64,000 nt of DNA, from assembly GCA_016713425.1 (NCBI GenBank), contig JADJPE010000005.1:2356001-2420000 (forward strand), written 5' to 3'. Below are positions 45,340 to 54,797 of the stretch, one piece after another. Origin of the DNA: Deltaproteobacteria bacterium (GTDB lineage Bacteria; Myxococcota; Kuafuiibacteriia; Kuafuiibacteriales; Kuafuiibacteriaceae). Below the pieces are notes generated by a model. It saw nothing but the letters and a program-made list of their open reading frames with translations. It was not told the DNA's origin and searched no databases. Position 1 is the stretch's first letter. Every line of letters begins with the position of its first letter. The translations under genes and the position numbers were made by a program.

Positions 45340-48141
45340 TCAGCCGCAGCCGGTGGTTGCGCCGCAGTTCGGGCACGCGTAGCAGGCACCGGCGCGCACC
45401 GTAATGGATCCACATTCGGAGCAGGGTGGGGCGTCGGCCTGTGTCCGGAAGACCTCGCGCTCCTTCTCTTCGGCGCTCATGGGAAGGCTCATCTGTGAGG
45501 TGTTGAGCGCGAAGGCTAGGGCCTTCTCTGCTTGCGACGACAACGTGTTGTCGGCGTGCTCTTCGTTCTTGAGAAATTTGAGGCCCAGCCACCGGAAGAT
45601 GTAGTCGACGATCGACTTGGCGATCGGGATCTCTGGGTTGCCGGTGAAGCCCGACGGCTCGAACCGCATATGCGAGAAGCGATCGACCAACACCGACAGC
45701 GGCACGCCATACTGGAGAGCCAGCGAGATCGACGTCGCGATGGTGTCCATGAGCCCCGAGATCGTCGAGCCTTCCTTTGACATCGTGATGAAGAGCTCAC
45801 CCGGCGTGCCATCTTGGTAAAGACCAACTGTGATGAAGCCTTCGTGGCTTGCCACGGCAAACTTGTGCGTCAGCGCCATGCGCTCGGCTGGAAGCGAGCG
45901 TCGGGCGGGACGGATCTCTTCTTCCGCGACGCCTGTCGTCTTGCGCTTCTTTCCGTCACCCGACTGCGCATCCTTGTCGGTTGCGAGCGGCTGGGATCGC
46001 TTACTTCCGTCGCGGTAGACGGCGATGGCCTTGAGCCCGAGCCGCCACGCTTGGATGTACATGTCAAAGATGTCGTCGGTTGTCGCTGTCTCTGGCACGT
46101 TGACGGTCTTCGAGATCGCGCCCGAGAGGAAGGGCTGACAGGCGGCCATCATCTTGACGTGGCCCATCGGTTCGATCGAGCGCGTCCCTTTTTGGGCACG
46201 GAAAGCGCAGTCGAACACGGGCAAGTGATGCTCGCGCAGTCCCGGGGCGCCTTCGATCGTCTCCTCTTTTTCGATGTACTCGAGGATGTCGGCGGCCTCG
46301 GTATCGTTGTAGCCGAGCGCCTGCAAAGCGGCCGGAACCGTCTGGTTGACGATCTTCAGCATGCCTCCGCCAACGAGTCGCTTGTACTTGATGAGCGCGA
46401 TGTCAGGTTCGATGCCGGTCGTGTCGCAATCCATCATGAAAGCGATGGTTCCCGTCGGGGCCAACACCGTGACTTGCGCATTGCGGAAGCCTCCTTCGTG
46501 ACCGAGTTGAATCGCTTCGTCCCAGACGGAGCGTGAGGCGAAGAGGAGGTCTTGCGGAACGAGTCGTGAGTCGATCGCGTACGCATGATCGCGGTGCATG
46601 TTGATGACGCCCAGCATGCTCTCCGCGTTGCGCGCGTAGCCGGCGAACGGGCCGCGCGCTTCGGCGATGCGCGCACTGGTTGCGTAGGCATGCCCACACA
46701 TGAGGGAGGTGATGGACGCGGAAAAGGCCCGTGCCGCGTCGGAATCGTATGGCATGCCTTTCGACATCAGGAGTGCGCCGAGGTTCGCGAAACCAAGCCC
46801 GAGCGGGCGATAGTCGTGGCTGTTCTGGGCGATCGGCGCCGTCGGATAGCTCGAATTGTCGACGATGATCTCCTGCGCCAAGATCGAGATTTCGACCGCG
46901 TGCTTGAAGCCTTCGACATCGAATCGACCGTCTTCCTCGACGAAGCGGAGGAGGTTCAACGATGCGAGGTTGCAGGCCGAGTCGTCGAGGAACATGTACT
47001 CGGAGCATGGGTTCGACGCGTAGATCGGCGCCGTGTTCTTGCAGGTGTGCCACAGGTTGATCGTCGTATCGAATTGGATGCCGGGATCACCACACAGGTG
47101 GGTCGCCTCCGCTGCGGCACGCAAGATCGCTTTGGCGTTTGCGGTCGAGAGTGTTTCCTGGGATGTGCGCGCCTTGAGGCTCCACGGCCGATCTTCGACC
47201 GCGGCGCGCATGAACTCGTCGGTGGCCCGGATCGAGTGGTTCGCGTTCTGAAAGTACACGGAAGCGTAGGCTTCGCCCGTGAACGCACCGTCATAGCCCT
47301 GCTCGATGAGCGCCCAGGCCTTCCGCTCTTCACTGGCCTTGCTGTTGATGAAGTCCATGATGTCCGGATGGTCGCAATCGAGGATGACCATCTTGGCTGC
47401 GCGCCGCGTCTTGCCGCCCGACTTGATGACACCGGCGAAGGCGTCGAAGCCCTTCATGAAGCTCACCGGTCCGGATGCGGTCCCCCCGCCGGTCAGCTTT
47501 TCCTTGCTGCTCCGGATCTTGGAAAGATTCGAACCCGTGCCAGAGCCACCCTTGAACAGACGAGCCTCGGTCTTCGCCAGCTCGAGGATCGACTCCATCG
47601 TGTCCTCGACCGCGTTGATGAAGCAGGCAGAGCACTGGGGATGTGCTTCAACGCCGACGTTGAACCAAACCGGGGAGTTGAACGCCAACATCTGGTGGAG
47701 AAGGAGATACGTGAGTTCCGCCCGGAAGGTGGCTGCGTCCTCGTCTGAGTAGAAATAGCCATCCGCTTTGCCCCAACGGGCGATCGTTTCGGCGACCCGG
47801 TCGATGAGGCCGCGGATCGATGTCTCGCGCTCGGGGGTGTTGAGGTGGCCCCGGAAGTATTTCGACGCGACGACGTTGATCGCGAGCTGGCTCCAGCCCT
47901 CGGGTGCCTCAATGCCCGTCTGCTCGAAGATGGTTGCGCCCGCGCCGTCGCCGATCGAGGCTGTCCGCTCGACCCATGCGACCGTCGACCAGGGCTCGAT
48001 CTCCGGGCGGGTGAACCGGCGATCCAGCCGAATGCCTTCGCGGCTCCGTTTGGCTTCGAAGACTGAGTCGCGCGTGAGATGTTTCACCCGACCTCCCACC
48101 TTGTGCGTGCTTTGTGTGTTCGCGTTCTCCCCAACCTGCAT
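45340..48141 (-). CDS. nrdJ: class II (adenosylcobalamin-dependent) ribonucleotide reductase
   Basis: About 933 residues from ATG 48141, which has a GGAAGGAAG site upstream; a longer start at 48183 is possible. Landmarks: 'HPQCSACFINAVEDTMESIL' with the reductant Cys, 'LFKGGSGTGSNLSKIRSS', the active-site 'NPCSEYMFLDDSACNLASLNLLRF' with thiyl-radical Cys, 'LAPTGTIAFMMDCDTTGIEPD' and a C-terminal zinc-ribbon 'CSECGSITVRAGACYACPNCG'. It reduces NTPs to dNTPs with coenzyme B12, works with or without oxygen and needs no NrdB. It links this window's B12 uptake genes to DNA synthesis. A tandem pair of NrdR-box-like sites lies upstream. Confidence 0.96.
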   Translation of the reverse strand: MQVGENANTQSTHKVGGRVKHLTRDSVFEAKRSREGIRLDRRFTRPEIEPWSTVAWVERTASIGDGAGATIFEQTGIEAPEGWSQLAINVVASKYFRGHLNTPERETSIRGLIDRVAETIARWGKADGYFYSDEDAATFRAELTYLLLHQMLAFNSPVWFNVGVEAHPQCSACFINAVEDTMESILELAKTEARLFKGGSGTGSNLSKIRSSKEKLTGGGTASGPVSFMKGFDAFAGVIKSGGKTRRAAKMVILDCDHPDIMDFINSKASEERKAWALIEQGYDGAFTGEAYASVYFQNANHSIRATDEFMRAAVEDRPWSLKARTSQETLSTANAKAILRAAAEATHLCGDPGIQFDTTINLWHTCKNTAPIYASNPCSEYMFLDDSACNLASLNLLRFVEEDGRFDVEGFKHAVEISILAQEIIVDNSSYPTAPIAQNSHDYRPLGLGFANLGALLMSKGMPYDSDAARAFSASITSLMCGHAYATSARIAEARGPFAGYARNAESMLGVINMHRDHAYAIDSRLVPQDLLFASRSVWDEAIQLGHEGGFRNAQVTVLAPTGTIAFMMDCDTTGIEPDIALIKYKRLVGGGMLKIVNQTVPAALQALGYNDTEAADILEYIEKEETIEGAPGLREHHLPVFDCAFRAQKGTRSIEPMGHVKMMAACQPFLSGAISKTVNVPETATTDDIFDMYIQAWRLGLKAIAVYRDGSKRSQPLATDKDAQSGDGKKRKTTGVAEEEIRPARRSLPAERMALTHKFAVASHEGFITVGLYQDGTPGELFITMSKEGSTISGLMDTIATSISLALQYGVPLSVLVDRFSHMRFEPSGFTGNPEIPIAKSIVDYIFRWLGLKFLKNEEHADNTLSSQAEKALAFALNTSQMSLPMSAEEKEREVFRTQADAPPCSECGSITVRAGACYACPNCGATTGCG

Positions 48142-48614
48142 CTTCGACTTCCTTCCCGGCCGTTCGTTGTCTTGCCTGAACAAAGCATCAGCGCTTTCGC
48201 GATCGATTTTGTTTCCTGCTCCCTAGCAGCGAAGGCGGAACCTATGAGGTGGCCTTATCGCTGTCAAGCACACGACACCCAGATATTGTGGTATGGGGAT
48301 TACACAGACCCCATAGATGGTGGAGAGAGCGCATACATCGTCAGACCGTTCCCGCAAGTGCCGGCAATGTCATCTCTTTTCGAGGCTCATTTTTCGTCGT
48401 CCTGCGGCCGCCCACTTCATCCTCTCCAAACCCCCATCGGAGGCGCCTGTGGTTTCGGCGCGGCCGCCTGGTCCCCAGGTAGACGAACCTCGACGCAACG
48501 CGCTTCGCCGTTCAGGGTATCGACGCCAGCATCCAGGTGCCCGGTCGGGGGCACTGCGCCCCGAAGAGCGCGCGTCTCATCTCAAGTTTGCCGTTTGCCT
48601 ATCGCCCCACAGGT
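48142..48614. other. intergenic region upstream of nrdJ
   Basis: 473 bases between nrdJ and the next gene on the same strand. It contains the NrdR-box pair and locally higher A/T content around 48190-48330. Open frames here on the plus strand are shadows of the low-complexity 3' end of the upstream gene. No B12 riboswitch was found. Confidence 0.6.
48276..48323 (-). promoter_or_regulatory. tandem NrdR-box candidates upstream of nrdJ
   Basis: Minus-strand 16-mers CCACAATATCTGGGTG (48276-48291) and CCACCATCTATGGGGT (48308-48323) each match about 11 of 16 positions of the NrdR box ACACWATATATWGTGT. They are 32 bp apart, about three helical turns, the spacing usual for the NrdR repressor, and lie 135-182 bases before the nrdJ start. 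Confidence 0.65.
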
Positions 48615-49463
48615 CTACGAGCGCGTCCGCGAGGCGGATCGAGCGCGTGCACTCGCGGTCGATCCGCGCACGGTCGCTCCGCCCACGGTCGATCCGCGCG
48701 GGGTCGACGTGCTCGGGGTCGACTTGCTCGCCACGTTGCCGCTCGCCGTCGATCTCGTCGAGGTCTCGGCGGTTGTCGAGGCGCCATTGCCCGACGGGGC
48801 TCGCGCGGACCGGCTCTTCGCGCGGCTCGGGGCCACACTCTTGGGTGAGCCGTGCTCTGTCGATCGGGTGGTCTGACCCGTGCTTGATGGTTTGCGATTC
48901 GCGACGCTTGCCGCTCGCGTGGTGTTGGTTCGCGTCCGGGCCGTACCTGTCGGCACGCTTGCGTGCTTCGCGGGCTCGGTGGCCGAGCTCTCTTCGCGCG
49001 TGTCTTCGGTCTTCGCGGTGCCTGCAGGGGCGCTCAGGGAAGCGACCATGTCGGCGCTTCCTTCACCACGGGCGCACTCGGCCGCGCCGGTGCCCCCGGA
49101 TGAATCCGCAAGCGCTCGTTCCCGCTTCAACGCGTCTCGGGCCGCTTTCTTGGCTCTGACCTCGGCGTACCGGTGGCTCTCTTCGAGCCAGTTCGCGACT
49201 TTCGTGAGGTCTTCGGCCCGCTCGAAACGGACCTTGATGGCCTCCGCCATGAACGGATGAGTACGCGCCAAGCCGGACGCGCGCGCTTCTTCGACCCGCT
49301 CGGCTGGTAGCCAGAGGTCGAGGTTCATGTGGTCCCGACGAATCTCCACTTGGAGGAAGATCAGCCCAGAGCGAGCATAAACCTCCATGCCGTCCTTTTG
49401 AGCGTGCTCGACGGCGCGCAAACTTTCGATGCGCGACCGCAGAGCCCTCAAGAGGGGCATCAT
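48615..49463 (-). CDS. unrecognised protein with long Ser/Thr/Ala/Arg-rich tail
   Basis: 282 residues from ATG 49463 (an ATG follows at once). The first ~110 residues look folded ('LRSRIESLRAVEHAQKDGMEVYARSGLIFLQVEIRRDHMNLDLWLPAERV' and 'HPFMAEAIKVRFERAEDLTKVANWLEESHRYAE'); the pattern resembles DUF5655-like domains but I am not sure. The remaining ~170 residues are disordered, rich in Ser, Thr, Ala and Arg with gtcgatccgcgc-type repeats near the end, which suggests nucleic-acid or envelope contact. It is upstream of nrdJ on the same strand, but 473 bases separate them. Confidence 0.6.
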   Translation of the reverse strand: MMPLLRALRSRIESLRAVEHAQKDGMEVYARSGLIFLQVEIRRDHMNLDLWLPAERVEEARASGLARTHPFMAEAIKVRFERAEDLTKVANWLEESHRYAEVRAKKAARDALKRERALADSSGGTGAAECARGEGSADMVASLSAPAGTAKTEDTREESSATEPAKHASVPTGTARTRTNTTRAASVANRKPSSTGQTTRSTEHGSPKSVAPSRAKSRSARAPSGNGASTTAETSTRSTASGNVASKSTPSTSTPRGSTVGGATVRGSTASARARSASRTRS

Positions 49464-49688
49464 CTCGGGGTCAGTGGTTGATCTCCATGCCGCGAGCAAG
49501 GCGTCCTTATCCCTTGGGTGTTCCCGGATTGTCTACCTCCGACCGCGATCTCGCGCCTGCGATCCGATACGCTCCCGCGCTCCTCGGCCGGGTGATTCGA
49601 AGCCGCCTCCGGAAAGTGGAGGATGGCGTTTCCAGACAAGAGGACCCTTGCCGCGACATTTGGACGCGGGACCGGTATCGGGAGCGCG

Positions 49689-50273
49689 TCAGAGAAAGAA
49701 GATGAGCTGTGAGGTCAGCGTGACAAGGGGCGTGTCTTCGCCTTGAAACACAAACATCCAATCGCCATCGACCTGGAAGCCGAGAAAGAGGTCGCGCTGC
49801 AGCTTGATCTCGACCCCGCCGACGACGCCCGGCCCCCAGAGCACATCGCTCGCCGTTTGTGAGGCATTAATGAGAAACTGGAAGGAGTTCGTGAGCCCAA
49901 CGAACGGTCGCAAGCCGTCGGTCATGAAGTAGTACCGAACATCGACGGGAACCAAATGAAACAGCACGACCGTGTTGCTCGATAGCCCACGCTCGCCGCG
50001 GAAAGAAACACCGCCGCGTGCGCTGAACCACCAATGATCCGATGCCTTATACGCCCCACGCATCCCCAGCAAGAAGCTGTGCGAATCGAGCCGGCTCGCC
50101 TCCCCCAAGTACATGTAGCCAGCGTCGAACCCAAACTGACTGTTCTTGTACTGAGCTTGCGCGCGTATCGGCGTCGCCACGACAAAGAGCCCGACGACCA
50201 GCGCGAACGCACCCAAGATGCCGAGCCGAACCCGACGTATGCGTCTCCGTCCGGCGCTGCAACCCCAAGTCAC
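49689..50273 (-). CDS. outer-membrane beta-barrel protein
   Basis: 194 residues from GTG 50273; the longer frame starts in a poly-Ala repeat and is unlikely. A signal peptide 'LGILGAFALVVGLFVVATPIRAQA' precedes a domain of alternating strands ('FGFDAGYMYLGEASRLDSHSFLLGMRGAYKASDHWWFSARGGVSF', 'VDVRYYFMTDGLRPFVGLTNSFQFLI') ending in 'LTSQLIFFL'. It fits a small OmpA/OmpW-like eight-stranded barrel. It is divergent from the lipoprotein gene at 50474. Confidence 0.78.
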   Translation of the reverse strand: MTWGCSAGRRRIRRVRLGILGAFALVVGLFVVATPIRAQAQYKNSQFGFDAGYMYLGEASRLDSHSFLLGMRGAYKASDHWWFSARGGVSFRGERGLSSNTVVLFHLVPVDVRYYFMTDGLRPFVGLTNSFQFLINASQTASDVLWGPGVVGGVEIKLQRDLFLGFQVDGDWMFVFQGEDTPLVTLTSQLIFFL

Positions 50274-50473
50274 CCGGCTTGAGTCACATGAAAGTACTTC
50301 GCATGGCAATGATGCAGCGCGCTTCAAGAACTTGGGTCTGGCTCTCGAGGGCTCGATGGCGGAGCGCCGAGTCCGAGAGATGTCTCGCGAGTCTGTGCTG
50401 GGGCGTTGTCGGTGACGACAGGCACACGGGTTCGTGTGCTGGAGTGTTTCCGGCTCCAACGCTAGGATGCAGC

Positions 50474-51784
50474 GTGCTCGAAGAACCGACGCAGCCGCAG
50501 CCGCAGCCGCAGCCGCAGCCGCGGCCGCAGCCGTGGCTTCTGTGGCTGTGGCCTCTCTGTGTACTGGGGATCTTGAACGGAACACTGCTCGGATGCGCGC
50601 ACGTCGACTACCGAGCAGACTTCGATTCGAAGGTTCGCCACGAGGCGCTTCCGCTGCGCGCGACAGTTACGGTTTTGCTCGATCCCCAGCTTCGTCGGTC
50701 GTGGGATGAAGATGATCTTCGGCTCGAACAGCTTCGGGAGTCCTTCTCTGACGCGCTGAAGAAGGATTTGAGAAAGAATGGGCCGATTACACCGGTCGAA
50801 TCATCGCCCGCTGCGCGACTTGAGGTCATCCTTCGGGAGGTCGACGACGCAGACCGAAAATACTACTTCATGATGTGGTTCTTCGCGCCGGTCTGGCTGT
50901 TCGGGGTTCCTTACCATGGAGTGGCCTTGGATCTCGCGGTCGATGTGCGCCTTTATTCCGCGAGGGGCGGAAGTGTCTTTGAGAGCAATATCGCAGCCGA
51001 CTGCGCACAACTTGAGGGCCTCTACTACGGGCGTGACAACCTCACGTTCGGTTGTGCCGCGAAGAAGGTTTCCGAAGCACTTCGTGAGCGACTGTCGATA
51101 CGTCGTGCTTCGATACTCGCGGGCATCGGTCCCCTCGACCCAGATCGCGACCGCGGGATGTTTCTCGCGCCGCCAGAGTCCTCGGGCCGGAAGGCGCAGG
51201 ATCGCCCAAGCTTGGTTCAGGGGCAGAATGCGTCCCGAGCCCAGGGCTCTTTCGCACCAAGTCCATCCGCGACCGAAGCGGCCGAAGTGGCCGACGCTGG
51301 GAAGACGGTGGGTTCGGCTCGCGTCGATGGCGCGGATGCTTCGCCGCCACAGCTCGAAGCCCCACCTCGAGATCGCCCGGTCGCAGCGGTCTTTCTGATT
51401 CGCGACATGTCGGGGCGGTTTTCGAGATCGACCATGGAACAGCTTACCGAGTTCCTTGCCGTGAAGGTGACCGAAGACCTCGGCTTCCGAGTGGTCCCGC
51501 GCGATCTCGTTCGCGAGACGCTCGCGACGTCGAAGGCGGACAGCTACAAGGCGTGTTTCGACGATTCGTGTCAGATCGAGTTGGGCAAAGCGCTTGCGGC
51601 CAACAAATCGGTTTCGACGACGCTCATTCAGATCGGTGAGCGCTGCGTCTTCAACGCGACCGTCTACGATCTTCGGAGCGAGGCCGCGGAGTACGCTGCG
51701 GCCTCAGAGACGGACTGCAACGAGAATGCGTTGCTCGATGGGGTTCGTGCCGTCGTCTCGAAGCTGCGGGCCGGTGCGTCGTAG
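50474..51784 (+). CDS. lipoprotein with TolB/CsgG-like C-terminal domain
   Basis: 436 residues from GTG 50474; ATG 50288 would add 62 residues of repeat-derived sequence. A Gln-Pro repeat precedes the signal 'LWLWPLCVLGILNGTLLGC' with lipobox. The N-terminal domain includes 'YYFMMWFFAPVWLFGVPYHGVALDLAVDVRLY'. A Ser/Ala/Glu linker leads to a C-terminal domain 'AVFLIRDMSGRFSRSTMEQLTEFLAVKVTEDLGFRVVPR' and 'KACFDDSCQIELGKALAANKSVSTTLIQIGERCVFNATVYDL', the pattern of the many myxobacterial TolB/CsgG-like lipoproteins. A role in outer-membrane maintenance or secretion is inferred. Confidence 0.75.
   Translation: MLEEPTQPQPQPQPQPRPQPWLLWLWPLCVLGILNGTLLGCAHVDYRADFDSKVRHEALPLRATVTVLLDPQLRRSWDEDDLRLEQLRESFSDALKKDLRKNGPITPVESSPAARLEVILREVDDADRKYYFMMWFFAPVWLFGVPYHGVALDLAVDVRLYSARGGSVFESNIAADCAQLEGLYYGRDNLTFGCAAKKVSEALRERLSIRRASILAGIGPLDPDRDRGMFLAPPESSGRKAQDRPSLVQGQNASRAQGSFAPSPSATEAAEVADAGKTVGSARVDGADASPPQLEAPPRDRPVAAVFLIRDMSGRFSRSTMEQLTEFLAVKVTEDLGFRVVPRDLVRETLATSKADSYKACFDDSCQIELGKALAANKSVSTTLIQIGERCVFNATVYDLRSEAAEYAAASETDCNENALLDGVRAVVSKLRAGAS
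50492..50530 (+). repeat. 6-bp cagccg repeat
   Basis: Six or more copies of cagccg encode a Gln-Pro tract just before the lipoprotein signal; read on the other strand they are a poly-Ala tract. Confidence 0.88.
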
Positions 51785-52185
51785 TCTACGTGCCCGTGTG
51801 TCTTCGCCCGCGTCGCCCCCACCCGACCACGACCCTAAATGCTTGTTTTCGCATTGGGTTCTCGGCTTCCTCGGCGTTTTCTTCCGTTCCCGCGGCTCGG
51901 TCCGCCGGCCGTCGAATCGGCAGCACGGGCGGCGTGTTGACCTTGAATTAGGGAAAAACGCTACATCTTCATGGGCTCTTTGTTTGACTCGAATCCCAAC
52001 CCCGAGAAACATCTTCACGAAGAGCGAACATGGGATATACGCACGCGCCTTCTTCCGCCTGGACGGACCGCATCGAGCCATGCAAGGCGCTCATCAAGAA
52101 GCTCGAGGTTTGGTGAAGCTCTTGGTCTTCCTCGAGGTCGCGGTCGCAATGCGGTATGCAAGATGCTCGGCAGAGATCGGACGTC
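51785..52185. other. intergenic region before the FHA membrane protein
   Basis: 401 bases. An A/T-rich patch near 51937-51967 holds TTGACC and TACATC 19 bases apart, a weak promoter-like pair. Open frames here look like shadows. Nothing else was recognised. Confidence 0.45.
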
Positions 52186-53319
52186 ATGGCGGTTGAACCA
52201 CCATACCCTTTGGTTCATCTGATCGTCCGGCTGCGGATCCCAGAGAAGCCCGAACGCGAGTTCGCGTACGACTTCAAGCAGGATGTGATCTCGATGGGGC
52301 GAGATCCGACCAACGACATTCAGATTCCGCTTACGACGGTCTCGAGACGTCACTCGCGCATCTTCTTCGAGCAAGGCGATTACTTTCTCGAAGATCTCGG
52401 CTCCACTCACGGAACTCAGCACAACGGACGTCGCCTCCACCCCGGCGAGCGGCGCCTCCTGCGCGACAACGACCAGATTGACATCATGAGCTTCAACGTT
52501 ACGTTCAAGAGCGCATCGAGCACCGGGCTCGACCGGCAGCCGGGCGAGAAAACCGAAGCGCTTGCGCGGCGGATGGTGCAAGAGGTCCTCTCATCGCTGG
52601 ATAGTTCACGGACGGACCTTCCGTCGCTCCGAGTTATGAATGGAGGATCAGAAGGTCTGCGTTATGAGCTGAAGGACCAGCAGGCGGAGGTCGTGATCGG
52701 CCGAAGCCCAGAATGCGACCTCGCCATCGACGACCAGAATATGTCGCGGCGCCATTGCCTCATCAAACGAAGCTGGCACGGCTTCACGGCGCAAGACCTC
52801 GGCAGCAAGAATGGTGTCCTCGTCAACGACGTGCGCATCGATGGGGCCAAGATGCTCAAAGACGGTGACGAGCTGCAAATGGGCGGCGTTCGCATTGTCT
52901 TTATCGATCCGCCTTCACGATTGCTCGATCAAATTGGTGGGGCGTCCGAGACCGATGATGTTTACGACCGAGATGCGCGCGCCGCCGGGGGCGAAGGCCA
53001 CGCGGATGGCGAGGGTGACGACGGCGAGTACGAAGATGAGGTCGAAGGCCAAGGCGAGGGCGACGCGGTGGGCGGGCCTACCGCGGGTGCCAGGTCCGGA
53101 TACGACGGCGACCCTGACCATGAAGTCGAACCTCCCGCCCACGGGCCCGGCCTGGGCGATGAACTCGAACCCTTCGAGGAGAGTGAGGAGATTCGTGAAG
53201 CGCGCGAGGCTTTCGAGAAGGTTCAGAAGCGAGGCGTGCTCGTCGATGTCGTCGTGCTGGTCGCGGGCCTTGTCATATTTCTCGGGGCCATCGCGTTCAT
53301 GGTCCTGTTCTTTCTTTAG
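52186..53319 (+). CDS. double-FHA protein with C-terminal membrane anchor
   Basis: 377 residues from ATG 52186; GTG/ATG codons just before add little. FHA domain 1 (~30-110): 'ISMGRDPTNDIQIPLTTVSRRHSRIFFEQGDYFLEDLGSTHGT'. FHA domain 2 (~150-240): 'VVIGRSPECDLAIDDQNMSRRHCLIKRSWHGFTAQDLGSKNGVLV'. A Gly/Asp/Glu-rich linker follows, then a tail helix 'GVLVDVVVLVAGLVIFLGAIAFMVLFFL', so the FHA pair faces the cytoplasm on the inner membrane. It probably docks on phospho-Thr proteins made by Hanks kinases such as those encoded at 30282 and 60556. Confidence 0.92.
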   Translation: MAVEPPYPLVHLIVRLRIPEKPEREFAYDFKQDVISMGRDPTNDIQIPLTTVSRRHSRIFFEQGDYFLEDLGSTHGTQHNGRRLHPGERRLLRDNDQIDIMSFNVTFKSASSTGLDRQPGEKTEALARRMVQEVLSSLDSSRTDLPSLRVMNGGSEGLRYELKDQQAEVVIGRSPECDLAIDDQNMSRRHCLIKRSWHGFTAQDLGSKNGVLVNDVRIDGAKMLKDGDELQMGGVRIVFIDPPSRLLDQIGGASETDDVYDRDARAAGGEGHADGEGDDGEYEDEVEGQGEGDAVGGPTAGARSGYDGDPDHEVEPPAHGPGLGDELEPFEESEEIREAREAFEKVQKRGVLVDVVVLVAGLVIFLGAIAFMVLFFL

Positions 53320-53352
53320 AGCTCCGGCGCCGCATGCGACGCCACGCCTGCT

Positions 53353-54774
53353 TTATTGGAACGTCACCGAACCCAAGAAGCCATGGCGTACCCGGTGCAG
53401 CATGCGCACGTTGAATCCAGGCTTCGGCCGGGTTTGTTGCTCGACTTCATCGCTTCGTTCGAGCTCGATCGACACGGAGCGTCCCTTGAGCTGCTCCCGA
53501 ACCACCATCTCTCGGATCAAGGTCGATGGCACCCGTATCGTGTTCGTGCTGCCCTGTGCGGCTTCGATCTGGCGGCAAACGATGTCGTGGCTCTCGGCGC
53601 GAATCCGTGCGGTCACGCGCCACCGCGACCCGTAGACTCCGGGCACATCACGATTCCAGCCGAGCAAGATATCGCCCGGTTCTTCGGCGTCGAGCAGCAC
53701 CGGTGAAGCCAGCCACGCGCGGGTCGTCGTGTCGGGCTCCATCGGGAAGACGAGGAACTTTCGATAGGCATCCTCGTCGCCTTCGGGCCACGATTCGAGG
53801 ATGTCCGTCTTTCCGGGCCCGGTGACGGCGATGTACTGGTTGGCTTCGATGGTCGAAAAGGTCAGGAGCGGTTCGGGCAACGGTACCGGGTTGGTGACTT
53901 CATAGCGGCCGCTGACGGCCTTGTAGGCGACCTCGACGATGCTGCTCAGGGCGTTCGGGTACCCGTCTGCGCTTCGGGTCAGCACGCGCCCGACGTCGGC
54001 GCCCGCGATGTCTCGATAGACGGCGTAGTCGATCAGGCTGCAGTCGCCTGCCTCCACGCGCTCGAGCGCGCGTTCAGTGCGCAGAACGGTCGAGGCGCCT
54101 TCGTAGCTTATCTGAAAAGAGGCGCGTCGAAGATCGTCAGGCACTGTCGACGACCCAACGTCCAGCGCGCCGACCACGATCTTGGTCGATTCAACGCCGG
54201 TGCGCGCCGCGACCTGACGGGTGATGTCCACGTAGACGAGGTGGCTCACCTCCGTGGCGACATCGATCACGCCGGCGTCGATCGGAAAGACGAGACCTCC
54301 CCCCACCACTGCGCCATCGAGCGGCGCTGGCGGAAGACCTCGGTCGTCGAGGCTTGGTCTCGGCTCCGCGTCGGGGAGATCAACGTCGACGACGGCTTCG
54401 CAGATGTTCAGTGCGGGGAGGCAAGTGGTTGGTGCTTCGCAAGCCGAACAGAAACCGTCTACGCAATACGCACGCGGCTCGCTGCATTCGCCATCGGCGT
54501 CGCATTCCTTCGACCGTTCCTGGCCGGCGCTGCAAGCCTTGACGCATTGGCCTCGATAGCAGAGCGTGCCGCCCGGACATTCGAGCGCGGCCGACGGCGA
54601 CTCCGGTGATGAGGCGCTGCATTGGCTGGCTGTGCAGCCGCTCGTGGTGATGGTGATGCTCGCCGCGAGTGCCGTGACGAGTGCCGTGACGAGCGCCGCG
54701 CCGAGCGGCACGACCATGATCGTCATTGCGCGGCGGGGCGCAGAGGTGGTGACTCGAGTGACCTCCTTCCGCAT
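53353..54774 (-). CDS. Cys-rich lipoprotein
   Basis: 473 residues from ATG 54774, with AAGGGCAGG upstream; the longer frame runs through the next gene. A signal 'VVPLGAALVTALVTALAASITITTSGC' carries a lipobox. Residues ~45-130 are Cys-rich ('CPGGTLCYRGQCVKACSAGQ', 'YCVDGFCSACEAPTTCLPALNIC'), typical of the disulphide-bonded stalks of myxobacterial lipoproteins. The rest is beta-rich ('VLRTERALERVEAGDCSLIDYAVYRDIAGADVGR'). It starts 23 bp after the outer-membrane protein gene and is probably co-transcribed. Function unknown. Confidence 0.72.
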   Translation of the reverse strand: MRKEVTRVTTSAPRRAMTIMVVPLGAALVTALVTALAASITITTSGCTASQCSASSPESPSAALECPGGTLCYRGQCVKACSAGQERSKECDADGECSEPRAYCVDGFCSACEAPTTCLPALNICEAVVDVDLPDAEPRPSLDDRGLPPAPLDGAVVGGGLVFPIDAGVIDVATEVSHLVYVDITRQVAARTGVESTKIVVGALDVGSSTVPDDLRRASFQISYEGASTVLRTERALERVEAGDCSLIDYAVYRDIAGADVGRVLTRSADGYPNALSSIVEVAYKAVSGRYEVTNPVPLPEPLLTFSTIEANQYIAVTGPGKTDILESWPEGDEDAYRKFLVFPMEPDTTTRAWLASPVLLDAEEPGDILLGWNRDVPGVYGSRWRVTARIRAESHDIVCRQIEAAQGSTNTIRVPSTLIREMVVREQLKGRSVSIELERSDEVEQQTRPKPGFNVRMLHRVRHGFLGSVTFQ

Positions 54775-54797
54775 CGTCGAACCTGCCCTTTCGTCGC

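Noticed and set aside
48079..49159. Plus-strand frames opposite the Ser/Thr-rich gene and the nrdJ upstream region
   Set aside because: They consist of Arg/Ser/Leu repeats mirroring the minus-strand low-complexity tail and have no protein-like features.
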